Numbered from the stretch's first letter, positions 35,640 to 49,132 are shown. The stretch is 64,000 bases of DNA from Nannobrachium achirus (GCA_963921795.1 OY997656.1:61501909-61565908), one strand, 5' to 3'. Made by a program: numbers and translations. Notes: generated by a model not told the origin, from the letters alone.

Positions 35640-38600
35640 TAATCTCCCAGTGGATTCCTTGTGACTCATGTTAGTGTGGTTGCTATAGGAATGTTCTGGT
35701 TAGTGTGGTTGCTATAGGAATGTTCTGTTCTGGTTAGTGTGGTTGCTATAGGAAATGTTCTGTTCTGGTTAGTGTGGTTGCTATAGGAAATGTTCTGTTC
35801 TGTTAGTGTGGTTGCTATAGGAAATGTTCTGTTCTGTTAGTGTGGTTGCTATAGGGAATGTTCTGTTCTGTTAGTGTGGTTGCTATAGGGAATGTTCTGG
35901 TTAGTGTGGTTGCTATAGGAATGTTCTGTTCTGTTAGTGTGGTTGCTATAGGGAATGTTCTGGTTAGTGTGGTTGCTATAGGAATGTTCTGGTTAGTGTG
36001 GTTGCTATAGGAATGTTCTGGTTAGTGTGGTTGCTATAGGAATGTTCTGTTCTGGTTAGTGTGGTTGCTATAGGGAATGTTCTGTTCTGGTTAGTGTGGT
36101 TGCTATAGGAAATGTTCTGTTCTGGTTAGTGTGGTTGCTATAGGAAATGTTCTGTTCTACTTAGTGTGGTTGCTATAGGGAATGTTCTGTTCTGGTTAGT
36201 GTGGTTGCTATAGGAAATGTTCTGTTCTGTTAGTGTGGTTGCTATAGGAATGTTCTGTTCTGGTTAGTGTGGTTGCTATAGGGAATGTTCTGTTCTGTTA
36301 GTGTGGTTGCTATAGGAATGTTCTGTTCTGGTTAGTGTGGTTGCTATAGGGAATGTTCTGTTCTGGTTAGTGTGGTTGCTATAGGGAATGTTCTGTTCTG
36401 GTTAGTGTGGTTGCTATAGGGAATGTTCTGGTTAGTGTGGTTGCTATAGGAATGTTCTGTTCTGTTAGTGTGGTTGCTATAAGGAATGTTCTGTTCTGTT
36501 AGTGTGGTTGCTATAGGAATGTTCTGGTTAGTGTGGTTGCTAAAGGAATGTTCTGTTTAGTGTGGTTGCTATAGGGAATGTTCTGTTCTGTTAGTGTGGT
36601 TGCTATAGGGAATGTTCTGTTCTGTTAGTGTGGTTGCTATAGGAATGTTCTGGTTAGTGTGGTTGCTATAGGGAATGTTCTGTTCTGTTCTGTTAGTGTG
36701 GTTGCTATAGGAATGTTCTGTTCTGGTTAGTGTGGTTGCTATAGGGAATGTTCTGTTCTGGTTAGTGTGGTTGCTATAGGGAATGTTCTGTTCTGGTTAG
36801 TGTGGTTGCTATAGGAAATGTTCTGTTCTACTTAGTGTGGTTGCTATAGGGAATGTTCTGTTCTGGTTAGTGTGGTTGCTATAGGAAATGTTCTGTTCTG
36901 GTTAGTGTGGTTGCTATAGGAAATGTTCTGTTCTACTTAGTGTGGTTGCTATAGGGAATGTTCTGTTCTGGTTAGTGTGGTTGCTATAGGAAATGTTCTG
37001 TTCTGGTTAGTGTGGTTGCTATAGGAAATGTTCTGTTCTACTTAGTGTGGTTGCTATAGGGAATGTTCTGTTCTGGTTAGTGTGGTTGCTATAGGAAATG
37101 TTCTGTTCTGTTAGTGTGGTTGCTATAGGAATGTTCTGTTCTGGTTAGTGTGGTTGCTATAGGGAATGTTCTGTTCTGTTAGTGTGGTTGCTATAGGAAT
37201 GTTCTGTTCTGGTTAGTGTGGTTGCTATAGGGAATGTTCTGTTCTGGTTAGTGTGGTTGCTATAGGGAATGTTCTGTTCTGGTTAGTGTGGTTGCTATAG
37301 GGAATGTTCTGGTTAGTGTGGTTGCTATAGGAATGTTCTGTTCTGTTAGTGTGGTTGCTATAAGGAATGTTCTGTTCTGTTAGTGTGGTTGCTATAGGAA
37401 TGTTCTGGTTAGTGTGGTTGCTATAGGAATGTTCTGTTTAGTGTGGTTGCTATAGGGAATGTTCTGTTCTGTTAGTGTGGTTGCTATAGGGAATGTTCTG
37501 TTCTGTTAGTGTGGTTGCTATAGGAATGTTCTGGTTAGTGTGGTTGCTATAGGGAATGTTCTGTTCTGTTAGTGTGGTTGCTATAGGAATGTTCTGTTCT
37601 GGTTAGTGTGGTTGCTATAGGGAATGTTCTGTTCTGGTTAGTGTGGTTGCTATAGGGAATGTTCTGTTCTGGTTAGTGTGGTTGCTATAGGGAATGTTCT
37701 GGTTAGTGTGGTTGCTATAGGAATGTTCTGTTCTGTTAGTGTGGTTGCTATAAGGAATGTTCTGTTCTGTTAGTGTGGTTGCTATAGGAATGTTCTGGTT
37801 AGTGTGGTTGCTATAGGAATGTTCTGTTTAGTGTGGTTGCTATAGGGAATGTTCTGTTCTGTTAGTGTGGTTGCTATAGGGAATGTTCTGTTCTGTTAGT
37901 GTGGTTGCTATAGGAATGTTCTGGTTAGTGTGGTTGCTATAGGGAATGTTCTGTTCTGTTAGTGTGGTTGCTATAGGAATGTTCTGTTCTGGTTAGTGTG
38001 GTTGCTATAGGGAATGTTCTGTTCTGGTTAGTGTGGTTGCTATAGGGAATGTTCTGTTCTGGTTAGTGTGGTTGCTATAGGGAATGTTCTGGTTAGTGTG
38101 GTTGCTATAGGAATGTTCTGTTCTGTTAGTGTGGTTGCTATAAGGAATGTTCTGTTCTGTTAGTGTGGTTGCTATAGGAATGTTCTGGTTAGTGTGGTTG
38201 CTATAGGAATGTTCTGTTTAGTGTGGTTGCTATAGGGAATGTTCTGTTCTGTTAGTGTGGTTGCTATAGGGAATGTTCTGTTCTGTTAGTGTGGTTGCTA
38301 TAGGAATGTTCTGTTCTGGTTAGTGTGGTTGCTATAGGGAATGTTCTGTTCTGGTTAGTGTGGTTGCTATAGGGAATGTTCTGTTCTGGTTAGTGTGGTT
38401 GCTATAGGGAATGTTCTGGTTAGAGTGGTTGCTATAGGAATGTTCTGTTCTGTTAGTGTGGTTGCTATAAGGAATGTTCTGTTCTGTTAGTGTGGTTGCT
38501 ATAGGAATGTTCTGGTTAGTGTGGTTGCTATAGGAATGTTCTGTTTAGTGTGGTTGCTATAGGGAATGTTCTGTTCTGTTAGTGTGGTTGCTATAGGGAA

Positions 38601-40395
38601 TGTTCTGTTCTGTTAGTGTGGTTGCTATAGGAATGTTCTGGTTAGTGTGGTTGCTATAGGGAATGTTCTGTTCTGTTAGTGTGGTTGCTATAGGAATGTT
38701 CTGTTCTGGTTAGTGTGGTTGCTATAGGGAATGTTCTGTTCTGGTTAGTGTGGTTGCTATAGGGAATGTTCTGTTCTGGTTAGTGTGGTTGCTATAGGGA
38801 ATGTTCTGGTTAGTGTGGTTGCTATAGGAATGTTCTGTTCTGTTAGTGTGGTTGCTATAAGGAATGTTCTGTTCTGTTAGTGTGGTTGCTATAGGAATGT
38901 TCTGGTTAGTGTGGTTGCTATAGGAATGTTCTGTTTAGTGTGGTTGCTATAGGGAATGTTCTGTTCTGTTAGTGTGGTTGCTATAGGGAATGTTCTGTTC
39001 TGTTAGTGTGGTTGCTATAGGAATGTTCTGGTTAGTGTGGTTGCTATAGGGAATGTTCTGTTCTGTTAGTGTGGTTGCTATAGGGAATGTTCTGTTCTGT
39101 TAGTGTGGTTGCTATAGGGAATGTTCTGTTCTGTTAGTGTGGTTGCTATAGGAATGTTCTGGTTAGTGTGGTTGCTATAGGAATGTTCTGTTAGTGTGGT
39201 TGCTATAGGGAATGTTCTGTTCTGTTAGTGTGGTTGCTATAGGGAATGTTCTGTTCTGTTAGTGTGGTTGCTATAGGGAATGTTCTCTTCTGGTTAGTGT
39301 GGTTGCTATAGGGAATGTTCTGGTTAGTGTGGTTGCTATAGGAATGTTCTGTTCTGTTAGTGTGGTTGCTATAGGGAATGCTCTGTTCTGTTAGTGTGGT
39401 TGCTATAGGAATGTTCTAGTTAGTGTGGTTGCTATAGGGAATGTTCTGTTCTGTTAGTGTGGTTGCTATAGGGAATGTTCTGTTCTGTTAGTGTGGTTGC
39501 TATAGGGAATGTTCTGTTCTGTTAGTGTGGTTGCTATAGGAATGTTCTGGTTAGTGTGGTTGCTATAGGAATGTTCTGTTAGTGTGGTTGCTATAGGGAA
39601 TGTTCTGTTCTGTTAGTGTGGTTGCTATAGGGAATGTTCTGTTCTGTTAGTGTGGTTGCTATAGGGAATGTTCTCTTCTGGTTAGTGTGGTTGCTATAGG
39701 GAATGTTCTGGTTAGTGTGGTTGCTATAGGGAATGTTCTCTTCTGGTTAGTGTGGTTGCTATAGGGAATGTTCTGGTTAGTGTGGTTGCTATAGGAATGT
39801 TCTGTTCTGTTAGTGTGGTTGCTATAGGGAATGCTCTGTTCTGTTAGTGTGGTTGCTATAGGAATGTTCTAGTTAGTGTGGTTGCTATAGGGAATGTTCT
39901 GTTCTGTTAGTGTGGTTGCTATAGGGAATGTTCTGTTCTGTTAGTGTGGTTGCTATAGGGAATGTTCTGTTCTGTTAGTGTGGTTGCTATAGGAATGTTC
40001 TGGTTAGTGTGGTTGCTATAGGAATGTTCTGTTAGTGTGGTTGCTATAGGGAATGTTCTGTTCTGTTAGTGTGGTTGCTATAGGGAATGTTCTGTTCTGT
40101 TAGTGTGGTTGCTATAGGGAATGTTCTCTTCTGGTTAGTGTGGTTGCTATAGGGAATGTTCTGGTTAGTGTGGTTGCTATAGGAATGTTCTGTTCTGTTA
40201 GTGTGGTTGCTATAGGGAATGCTCTGTTCTGTTAGTGTGGTTGCTATAGGAATGTTCTGGTTAGTGTGGTTGCTATAGGAATGTTCTGGTTAGTGTGGTT
40301 GCTATAGGAATGTTCTGGTTAGTATAGGAATGTTCTGGTTAGTGTGGTTGCTATAGGAATGTTCTGGTTAGTGTGGTTGCTATAGGAATGTTCGG
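35640..40395. repeat. 4.7-kb minisatellite with higher-order repeats
   Basis: Monomers of about 26-36 bp, TTAGTGTGGTTGCTATAGGG plus AATGTTCTG with an optional extra TTCTG. Variant monomers recur with a period of 390 bp: the TATAAGGAATG variant is at 37361, 37751, 38141, 38468 and 38858, and the AATGCTCTG variant near 39377, 39831 and 40218. This shows block-wise duplication over at least four cycles. Confidence 0.95.
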
Positions 40396-40539
40396 GATTG
40401 TGTGTGCTCATTTTGGCAGCAACGGGCCAACGGCGCAGGAGATTAGCTGGTAAAAAACTCGGAGGATGGACGCACGCTCAGATGGACAGGGGCGAAAACA
40501 TACTCTCCCCCTGCCTTCGGCTGGTGGAGACAATAATGA

Positions 40540-41470
40540 AGATAACATACGTGTGCTCGCTAAAAGATAAATAATGAAGATAACATATGTGTGCTCGCCC
40601 ACAACTAGACATAATTCCAGAAGGGATCGTTCTATTAAATAGAAGAATAGAGTCCACAACACTGGTATACTCAGCTCTGTTTTTTTGCTCCATACTATTA
40701 TACTATACTACTACCATACTATTATGCTACTACTATACTAGTAGTATAAGTATAGTATACTACCATACTATTATACTACTACTATACTAGTAGTATAAGT
40801 ATAGTATACCGTACTATTATGCTACTACTATACTAGTAGTATAAGTATAGTATACTACCATACTATTATACTACTAGTAGTATAAGTATAGTATGGTAGT
40901 CATACTATTATACTACTACTATACTAGTAGTATAAGTATAGTATGGTAGTCATACTATTATACTACTACTATACTAGTAGTATAAGTATAGTATGGTAGT
41001 CATACTTAAGTATAGTATGGTAGTCATACTATTATACTACTACTATACTAGTAGTATAAGTATAGTATACTACCATACTATTATACTACTACTATACTAG
41101 TAGTATAAGTATAGTATGGTAGTCATACTATTATACTACTACTATACTAGTAGTATAAGTATAGTATACTACCATACTATTATACTACTACTATACTAGT
41201 AGTATAAGTATAGTATGGTAGTCATACTATTATACTACTACTATACTAGTAGTATAAGTATAGTATGGTAGTCATACTATTATACTACTACTATACTAGT
41301 AGTATAAGTATAGTATACTACCATACTATTATACTACTACTATACTAGTAGTATAAGTATAGTATGGTAGTCATACTATTCCTGAAGAAGATCCAAACGG
41401 ATCCAAATGGTGAAGAAATGAAACAGAGTTGAATATACCAATGTTGTGGACTCTATTCTTCTCTTGTATT
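40540..41470. mobile_element. Foldback element with AT-rich palindromic core
   Basis: Inverted arms, AGAATAGAGTCCACAACACT on the left (about 40645) and TGTTGTGGACTCTATTCTTC on the right (about 41441), flank 700 bp of palindromic minisatellite. That minisatellite is built from TATACTAGTAGTATAAGTAT and ACCATACTATTATACTAC units. Left-flank sequence resembles the GTGTGCTCGC end of the 21.4 kb element. Confidence 0.65.
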
Positions 41471-41754
41471 GCCGTTTGTCCAGCATCTGGGCTTAACGCA
41501 CCATCACCCTATCTTTCTATTAAACCCATTGATTACAAGTGTGTAAATGGAGAGTCTGATGAATAATAATATAATAATAATAATAACTAGAAAAGAACAT
41601 TTCTAAGAAATTTTAAGTGTGCCTGCAGCTCGCCAAGTGTGTGCAATCTTGTGTAGCGGTTGGTGTTAGCATTAGCGTTAGATATTTGGAGTTAGCATTA
41701 GCGTTAGATTAGCCTTAGATTTTTCAACATTAGCATTTTTTGCATTAGCTTTAA

Positions 41755-42345
41755 CATTATCGTCTATACGACAAACGGTTCATGAGATATAGAGGCACTT
41801 CCTGTTTGGCGAAGGGCACTTCCTGTTTGGCAAAGGAAACACCATTTAAGGTTAAGGACTCTTAATCAAGTCATATGACACCACCCACACGTCTTTACGA
41901 CAAACGGTTCATGAGATATAGGGTCACTTCCTGTTTGGCGAGGGGCACTTCCTGTTTGGCCAAATAGGCCCCAATTAAGATTAAGGACTCTCAATCAAGT
42001 CATATGGCACCACTCACGCGTCCCTACAACAAACGGTTCATGAGATAAAGGGTCACTTCCTGTTTGGTGAGGGGCACTTCCTGTTTGGCAAAATAGGACC
42101 CAATTAAGGTTAAGGACTCTTAATCAAGTCATTTGACGCCACCCACGCGTCTGTACGACAAACGGTTCATGAGATAAAGGGTCACTTCCTGTTTGGTGAG
42201 GGGCACTTCCTGTTTGGCGAAAAGGGCCCCAATTAAGGTTAAGGACTCTTAATCAAGTCACATGACACCATCCACGCGTCTCTACGACAAACGGTTCATG
42301 AGATGTAGAGGCACTTCCTGTTTGGCGAAGGGCACTCCCTGTTAC
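41755..42345. repeat. About 130-bp tandem repeat, 4.5 copies
   Basis: Units with ACGACAAACGGTTCATGAGA, two GGCACTTCCTGTTTGGC motifs and GGTTAAGGACTCTTAATCAA. Copies are moderately diverged. Confidence 0.9.
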
Positions 42346-42439
42346 AGAGGGGGTGGGGCTTAATGAATTACAGCTCATCCCTATTGGCTGGAAAAAGACG
42401 AAAGTTGTGTGTGCATTTTAAAGTTTAAAAAATGACGTT

Positions 42440-42850
42440 GCTAGGCAAAAGTATGGCAGTTATGTGGCTCAAAGTTCCTTTTTTTTTTTTTTCCCCATTC
42501 AAAGTCAATGGGGGTTTTTGCGCGTAGCTTTTTACGAATTACATTGCCATGGTAACGCGGATCGGAAAGAAAATTAATAGCACACCATTCCCGGCCGAGC
42601 CGCACGTTTTGATGTATATATTGCGGCGGTGGCGTAAATAGTGCGGCAGTTATTACGTGCCAAATTTTCCCCCATTCTAAGTCAATGGGGTTTTTGGGCG
42701 TCGTTTTTTGCGAATTACGTCGCAATGGTAAGGCGGATCGGAAAGAAAAGTAATAGCACACCATTCCCGGCCGAGCCGCACGTTTTGATGTATATATTGC
42801 GGCGGTGGCGTAAATTGTGTGGCAGTTATTACGTGCCAAAATTTGCAAGA
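42440..42850. repeat. About 180-bp tandem repeat, two copies
   Basis: Units with CCATTCTAAGTCAATGGGG, CGGATCGGAAAGAAAA, and CACACCATTCCCGGCCGAGC. CATTATAAGTCAATGGGG and CACACGATTCCCGATTAAGC at 44.87 and 46.49 kb are distant relatives, linking these blocks into one element family. Confidence 0.85.
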
Positions 42851-44208
42851 ACATTACTTACTTACTGACTTAACACATATGGTGCCAACCCCGAGTTTCC
42901 CGAGTTTGTATTGGTACTAGTGCTGTGCCAACCCCGAGTTTCCCGAGTTTGGGCCGTTTTTGAAAAAAAAAAACTTTTTTTTTTCAAATTTTTTTTTTTC
43001 AAAAATTTTTTTTGGACCTCCAGAAATGTATTAGGCATGATCGTGATCGCGAAATTGCATGTTTAACCCCCATACCAACCCATTCTTTCAAACATGGCAG
43101 CCATGTTTGTTTACATCTGAAGAAAACATAATGGCTGATAAATCATGAATGCCTGAACGGATTTCCAAGCGGATTTTTTTGTTTGAAAGCTGTGAACAGC
43201 ATCTACACACGTGGTGCATCATCTAGGCATGGGCGTGCACTTTTTACACACTTGCACAATTACATGGAAGTCTATGGTAACCATGGCAACGCGAGACATT
43301 GAAGAGAAAAAATCATTGCAACATAAGTGTATGGCGGATTACAACTAGAAAATGTGCAATTTGTGAAATTGCGAGTGTGGTTGCCCGCCCCGCCCCGGCG
43401 CGAGCGGCGGGGATGCGCCTCCGGGACCCAGAGGAAAACGCCGGGGCCCGAGGGAGAGGACGTCGGGACGGATACCATCGGGGCCGTGCGACGCGCGATT
43501 CGAAAAGGTGCCGTTGGGATCCTGCTTTCTTGATGTAAGGATACGGTTAGGCTCCTCCCACATATTTTGCAAGATGATTACGTTGTCAAGTCTCTCCCGA
43601 GATTGTTTGTGTTTCGTTTTGAGAGGGTCGTTCCCCCTGAAAAACGCGTTTTGGCACGAAACGGTTACGTTTTGCGCGGTTGTGGCGCACCCTATGGGTC
43701 GAGGTGGAAATGCTTTTGGGGATTTGTTGAGTATCCCACCCGCGACTTGTGGTTAAAATTTGATGTTGACTGGACGTTTCGTTCATGATTTATGGCTATT
43801 TCTTGCGAAACGGGCCCCTCCCGCTAACTTTGGAAGCCTGTTACGGACGAACGGTATGGACTATCGAAATATTGCTTGAATATGTTCATCGCATGGGTCC
43901 AGAGATCATGTCTACAGATTTTTGTGACATTTGGAGAAAATGTGTAGGAAAAGGAGCAAAAAGTGTATTTTGAAGAAAATTCAAAATGGCGGAAAATCTA
44001 TCCTAACGCAAATGGGCGGGGCCTATATGGGGAGATGCGTCATGACCCAAGGGATCCATGGAAAAAGGAATTAAAATTTTCCGACCTACGGTTAGAGAGT
44101 TATAGGCCGAAATGTAAAGTGGGCTGTTATAGCGCCACCATCTGGCCGATCGATGTAATTATTTTTCAGTTGAATCTCCTCTCCAAATTGTGAAACTGTA
44201 GCCCTTAA

Positions 44209-44833
44209 CACTTTGCCGTCCGAAATAGAATGGTGGTTGGTAGATTAGCCGTGAAATTTCTATTATTGTATTGTGACCTGAGACATAATATTATGTTTAT
44301 AAACATGAGCCCGCCGCCACTCCTTCTTGGACAGCGCCGTTGTTTTTTCTTTTTTTTCCCCCCCAGGTCATTAGCTCACCGTGATTATCTGGTTCGCCGT
44401 TGGGATAGAATGGGGGTTTTGGCCGATCATCGATCTCCCCGTGCGTTTCGCGTGCGCGATCCCTTCACGTAAATGTCCCCGCAAATAATCCATGTGTGAC
44501 TCAAAAGCAGAACTGAAAATTTTCGCTAGCATAGCCCCTAGCATGGCTGCTGTAGAAGCACCAGGGTACAGACAGTAACCGAATGGGGGAATATGCCTTG
44601 GAAAAGGAAAGGCCAATGACATCACTTCTGCTTCATGTCAGCCCAGCCATGAGCTATCAATGCACGAGTGGTGACTATGGAAGGTTAGACGATCGCCGAT
44701 TTTCGGATGAAAATCATTTATTTCGGTAAATACGGGAAAGTACGGGAAAGTACGATTGGCTGCCCCTCCCCCCCTAGGAAGTCCGATATAGTACGATTTT
44801 AACATTAAGGGGCTCCCCATGGCTTTGAAAGGG
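44209..44833. mobile_element. piggyBac-like MITE, copy 1 (TTAA duplication)
   Basis: Flanked by TTAA at 44205-44208 and 44834-44837. Ends are CACTTTGCCGTCC and, reversed, CCCTTTCAAAGCC. The interior matches the copy at 52039-52664 (GTTGGTAGATTAGCCGTGAA; CCGTGCGTTTCGCGTGCGCG; GGTTAGACGATCGCCGATTT). 625 bp, no transposase. Confidence 0.85.
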
Positions 44834-45057
44834 TTAAGACCTTTCGAGAGAAAAATACTTGAACTCGGCTCCCATTATAAGTCAATGGGGAAATTAATTC
44901 ACTAATAAATTAATATCAATTAAACTTTAGAACCTTTCTCTTAGCAAAATAATAGCACACGATTCCCGATTAAGCCGGTCGTTTTGACATATGGCGCGAG
45001 TGTGTGGTGCAAAAACTGTGGGAGGAGTAGCGCGCCAAACTTTTGGTTACTCTAGTA

Positions 45058-45576
45058 CAGGCGTCGGCAACCCAAAATGTTGAAAGAGCCATATTGGACC
45101 AAAAAAAACAAAACTAATCAGTCTGGAGCCGCACAAAATTATAAAAGCCTTATATATCGTCGTTGTCGGGTGGAAACCTTGTATGTCCAAAATTTCGTTT
45201 TATATTTATCATTTAAAAAATGAACTAAACTAACGAAAACAGCCAATCTACAAGCACACAACGCCTCGCACCGTGAGGCGTTGTGTGCTTGTAGATCTGC
45301 TGTTTTCACTACTTTTGTGCGTCAGTCTTGTATGATGAAGCAGGGCTTTACTTTGCAAAAAAAAAAAAACATACAAATTTGAAACTTGGAGATACATGCA
45401 AGGTTTCTGCCCGACAGTGATGATAAAAAAATCGTTAAAACAAAAAATAAATATATAATATATATATATATATATCTTTTTCCATTTTCATACATTTTAG
45501 AAAAAGCTCCAGGGAGCCACTAGGGCAGCGCTAAAGAGCCGCATGCGGCTCTAGAGCCGCGGGTTGCTGACCCCCG
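45058..45576. mobile_element. hAT MITE with 8-bp TSD and an empty-site paralogue
   Basis: Ends are CAGGCGTCGGCAACCC and, reversed, CGGGGGTCAGCAACCC (13 of 16). CTCTAGTA flanks it at 45050-45057 and 45577-45584. The duplicated block at 46656-46663 carries a single uninterrupted CTCTAGTA in the same context, i.e. the pre-insertion site. Contains a 33-bp-arm hairpin at 45235-45307. Confidence 0.93.
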
Positions 45577-46663
45577 CTCTAGTAAGTAAAGAAGAACGAG
45601 TCGTGGGGATGCGCCGCCGGGACCCTGAGCAAAACGCAGGGGTCCGAGGGAGACGACGTCGGGACGGATAGCGCGGGGGCCGTGCGACGCGCGATTAGAA
45701 AAGGTGCCGGTCGGATCCTGCGTTGCTGAAGTAAGGATATGGTTTCTTGTTTTTAAGAAATAGGCTCCTCCCACAAGTTCCGCAAGGCGATTACGTTGTC
45801 GCGTCGCTCCCGAGATCGTTTGTGTTTCGTTTTGAGAGGGTCGTTTCCCCTGAAAAACACGTTTTGGCATGAAACGGTTACGTTTTGCGCGTTTGTGGCG
45901 CCCCCTATGGGTCAAAGTGGAAATGCTTTTGGGTATATGTTCAGTATAGCGCCCGCCACTTGTGGTTAAAATTTGGTGTTGACTGGATGTTTCGTTTGTG
46001 ATTTATGGCTACTTCTTACAAAATGGGCTCCTCCCGCTAACTTTGGAACCCTGTTACGGAAGAACGGTATGGACTATCGAAATATCGTTTGAATATGTTT
46101 ATCGCATGAGTCCATAGATCATGTGTACCGATTTCTGTGACATTTGGAGAAAATATGTAGGAAAAGGAGCAAAAAGTGTGTTTTGAAGAAAATTCAAAAT
46201 GGCGGAAAATCTATCCTGACGCAAATGGGCGTGGCCTATATGAGGAGATGCGTCATGACCCAAGGAATCCAGGGAAAAATGAATTTTAATTTTCCGACCT
46301 ACGGTTCAAGAGTTACAGGCCAAAACGTAAAGTGGACTGTTATAGCACCACCATGAGGCCAACTGACGAAATTATTTTTTATGTAATCCTTGATATCATT
46401 ATAAATCTCCTCTCCAAGTTTTGAAACTGTAGCCCCTATGGTTTGAGAGAAAAAAAATATTGAATGTGAGTTTTTGCGATTCCCATTATAAGTCAATGGG
46501 GAAAATTAATTCACTAATAAATTAATAACAATTAAACGATACAACTTTTCTCTTAGAAAAGTAATAGCACACGATTCCCGATTAAGCCGGTCGATTTGAC
46601 ATATGGCGCGAGTGTGTGGTGCAAAAACTGTGGGAGCGTGCCAAACTTTTGGTTACTCTAGTA

Positions 46664-47252
46664 AGTAAAGAAAAAGAATAATAAAGTTTCCCTAGAACTA
46701 TAGTGTGCAACCACACTAATAAAGTTTCCCTAGAACTACCACACTAATAAGTGTTTTGCCATTGCATTGCATGGCAGGCACACTTAATTACTCCAGAGGA
46801 ACCTCCATGTCAAGCTGTAGCACTTTTCCAGGAAGATATAAAACATTTTACACCAACTTATTATTCATCTTTTGGAAAATCATATAAATTCATATCAAAT
46901 CATATTAAATTCAAGAAGTCCAATCATCACAAAAAGATACAAAACTATAGAAAAAAAAACACGTTTTATTTTATTTTAATCTGAAACAGGAAGTTATTTT
47001 AATCTGAAACAGGAAGTTCAACTCATCTGTCAAGTGATCTGATTGGCTGTTTGGTCATGTGACTGGAGGAAACCACCAACAAACAACAGGATGACATCAT
47101 CATGACATCATCGCTCCAAAACAAAATGTAAAACTAAAATATATTTTTTTTCTTTATCAAATAAAACAAAATGAAAAGATAAAACAAAACAAAATGATCA
47201 AAACACTTGATGCTTGTTGGAATTGAGCTCCAACTCATCTCCATGATTTGCA
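46664..47252. other. No gene recognised; short direct repeats
   Basis: CACACTAATAAAGTTTCCCT repeated, TTTTAATCTGAAACAGGAAG repeated, and short ATGACATCATC repeats. A/T-rich otherwise. Confidence 0.6.
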
Positions 47253-47848
47253 GTTAAAGTGATCCCTGATTAGTAAGCCATGTAGGCCTTAATATGTTAT
47301 AATAACCCTCTTTAACCCAAATATACCTTTTAAAACACTTGGAATATATTCCTTTGAGAGAAAAAAAGTTATATGTTCAACCCCTGGGAGGAGCCATTGC
47401 ACTGTTCGTCGCATGCAGTGATGACTTGGGCAATGCATTTTGGCTGGTCGGCCCATTTAAAATGGCGGTGTAAACAGGTTTTAGATGTTGAATTAAACAC
47501 TTACAGGCACGGCAAAACATCCTACTTGACATGAACAGAACAGAAAAGCACCAAACTACTAACTACAGTTAATCTGAGCTTCAAGACAATGTTTTAAATA
47601 TTGTAAAGAGAACGTTGTTTTGACGTTCCATATTAAACCTATGGGCCCGACCAGCCAAAATGCATTGCCTACGTCATCACTGCATGCGACGACGAACAGT
47701 GCAATGGCTCCCCCCAGGGGTTGAACATATAACTTTTTTTCTCTCAAAGGAATATATTCCAAGTGTTTTAAAAGGTATATTTCGGTTAAAGAGGGTTATT
47801 ATAACATATTAAGGCCTACATGGCTTACAAATCAGGGATCACTTTAAC
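47253..47848. mobile_element. Foldback DNA transposon with about 200-bp inverted arms
   Basis: Left arm from GTTAAAGTGATCCCTGATTA; right arm ending in the complement at 47848. The arms are nearly identical over about 200 bp, including CACTGTTCGTCGCATGCAG and its complement. About 190 bp of unique centre. No ORF. The target-site duplication is not certain. Confidence 0.82.
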
Positions 47849-48270
47849 ATCCATTTAGAACTGAGAGTGCACACAGAGGGTCCATTTGGTTACATTTGTA
47901 CACTCTGAGTTAAAATGAATATTGAGTATTTTAATGTGGAAGTACAGGGGTTAATAATACGACTCGTTTACATGTAGTTGCTTTTACAGTTTACTGTGTT
48001 GTTTACATTGTAATCGTATGAAAACAATAATACTGTGACTGTAAGACAGATGTTCTACATGATAGATTGATTTTAACATTTCAGAATGGAATTATGGTAA
48101 CATAACTAAAGCACTGTCGTAATCTTTTCCATGTATTTTTTTTTTCATACATTCAAAATAATTCCCCAAAATAGATCTATAAGTTCAATGCCTGAAATTA
48201 ACAAATGCATTATTCATTATTATGTTTTGTTTGTCACATTCTTCTGAAGTGGTTTACAAAGTGTCTGGAC

Positions 48271-48742
48271 CAGGAGTCTTCAACGTTCTCAGGCCAAGGA
48301 CCCCTTAGTTGAGAGAGATGAAGCAGGGACCCCCACAACCTGTTCATAGATTCCATATAGTTTCATTGTTTGACAGCCCAATCATCAGTGTATTTTGGAT
48401 TCATGTCAATTTGTGTTTTCAGATATTTAACCACTTGAATACCTTATTAATAATTGAATAGTTTATTAATTACAATACTAATTAATAAACTTGACCTTTC
48501 ACTCTGTACTTAGTCTGCTCTTTTTCACCAAATACACTAAAGCTCTTCGCCAAAAATAGAAGATCTACAAGCTCACAACGCCTCACGCTGCGAGACGTTG
48601 TGAGCTTGTAGATCTTCTATTTTTGGCTACATTCTCAGAATATGGACATTAGAGTTCAAGTGGTTAAAATAAAAGATATAGGAATCACTCAAAGATGTGG
48701 AGGACCCCCTGGGGGTCCCGGACACGCTGTTGAAGACCCTTG
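48271..48742. mobile_element. hAT MITE with imperfect 8-bp TSD and perfect hairpin
   Basis: Ends CAGGAGTCTTCAAC and, reversed, CAAGGGTCTTCAAC. Flanks GTCTGGAC and GTCTAGAT agree at 6 of 8. At 48549-48627 lies a hairpin with roughly 37-nt arms (GCCAAAAATAGAAGATCTAC start). Confidence 0.8.
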
Positions 48743-48914
48743 GTCTAGATAACATAGACAACCCTTACCCAAATTAATTAAGAGGTGAATAATATGATAG
48801 AAAAATAAAACGTAAATTTCCTTTAACCCATGGCATCTCGGGGGTTAACACTGTTAACTGTGTACACTGGTTAAAGAGGAGTGTAGTTTAACACAGTAAG
48901 GTTGTATGAACCCC

Positions 48915-49132
48915 CCCCCCCCTCTCTCTCTCTCTCTCTGTTTAAACACATAAAGGTTGTATGAACACAGATGGTCCTTTAAGAAGACCACAAGTGTGGG
49001 TAGGACTCCCCCCCCCCCCCCCCCCCCTTCTCTCTCCCCCTATCTCCCTCCCCCCCCTCTCTCTCTCTCCCCCCCTCTCTCTCTCTCCCCCCTCTCTCTC
49101 TCTCTCCCCCCCCCTCTCTCTCTCTCTCTAAA
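48915..49132. repeat. C-run and (CT)n low-complexity tract
   Basis: Alternating poly-C and CT runs in two blocks (48910-48940, 49009-49130). No coding value. Confidence 0.9.

Larger units (their letters stand above)
43370..46663. repeat. Duplicated element block, units A and B
   Basis: Unit A (43370-45057, containing a 625-bp insertion) and unit B (45585-46663) align along about 1.06 kb. Shared landmarks are GCGGGGATGCGCC or GTGGGGATGCGCC, GACGTCGGGACGGATA, GTGCGACGCGCGATT, GAAAACGCGTTTTGGC-type, GGTTACGTTTTGCGCG, TCAAAATGGCGGAAAATCTA, and the end CTCTAGTAAGTAAAG. Unlike most tandem repeats here the two units are well diverged, so the duplication is old. No coding frame is conserved between them. 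Confidence 0.8.
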
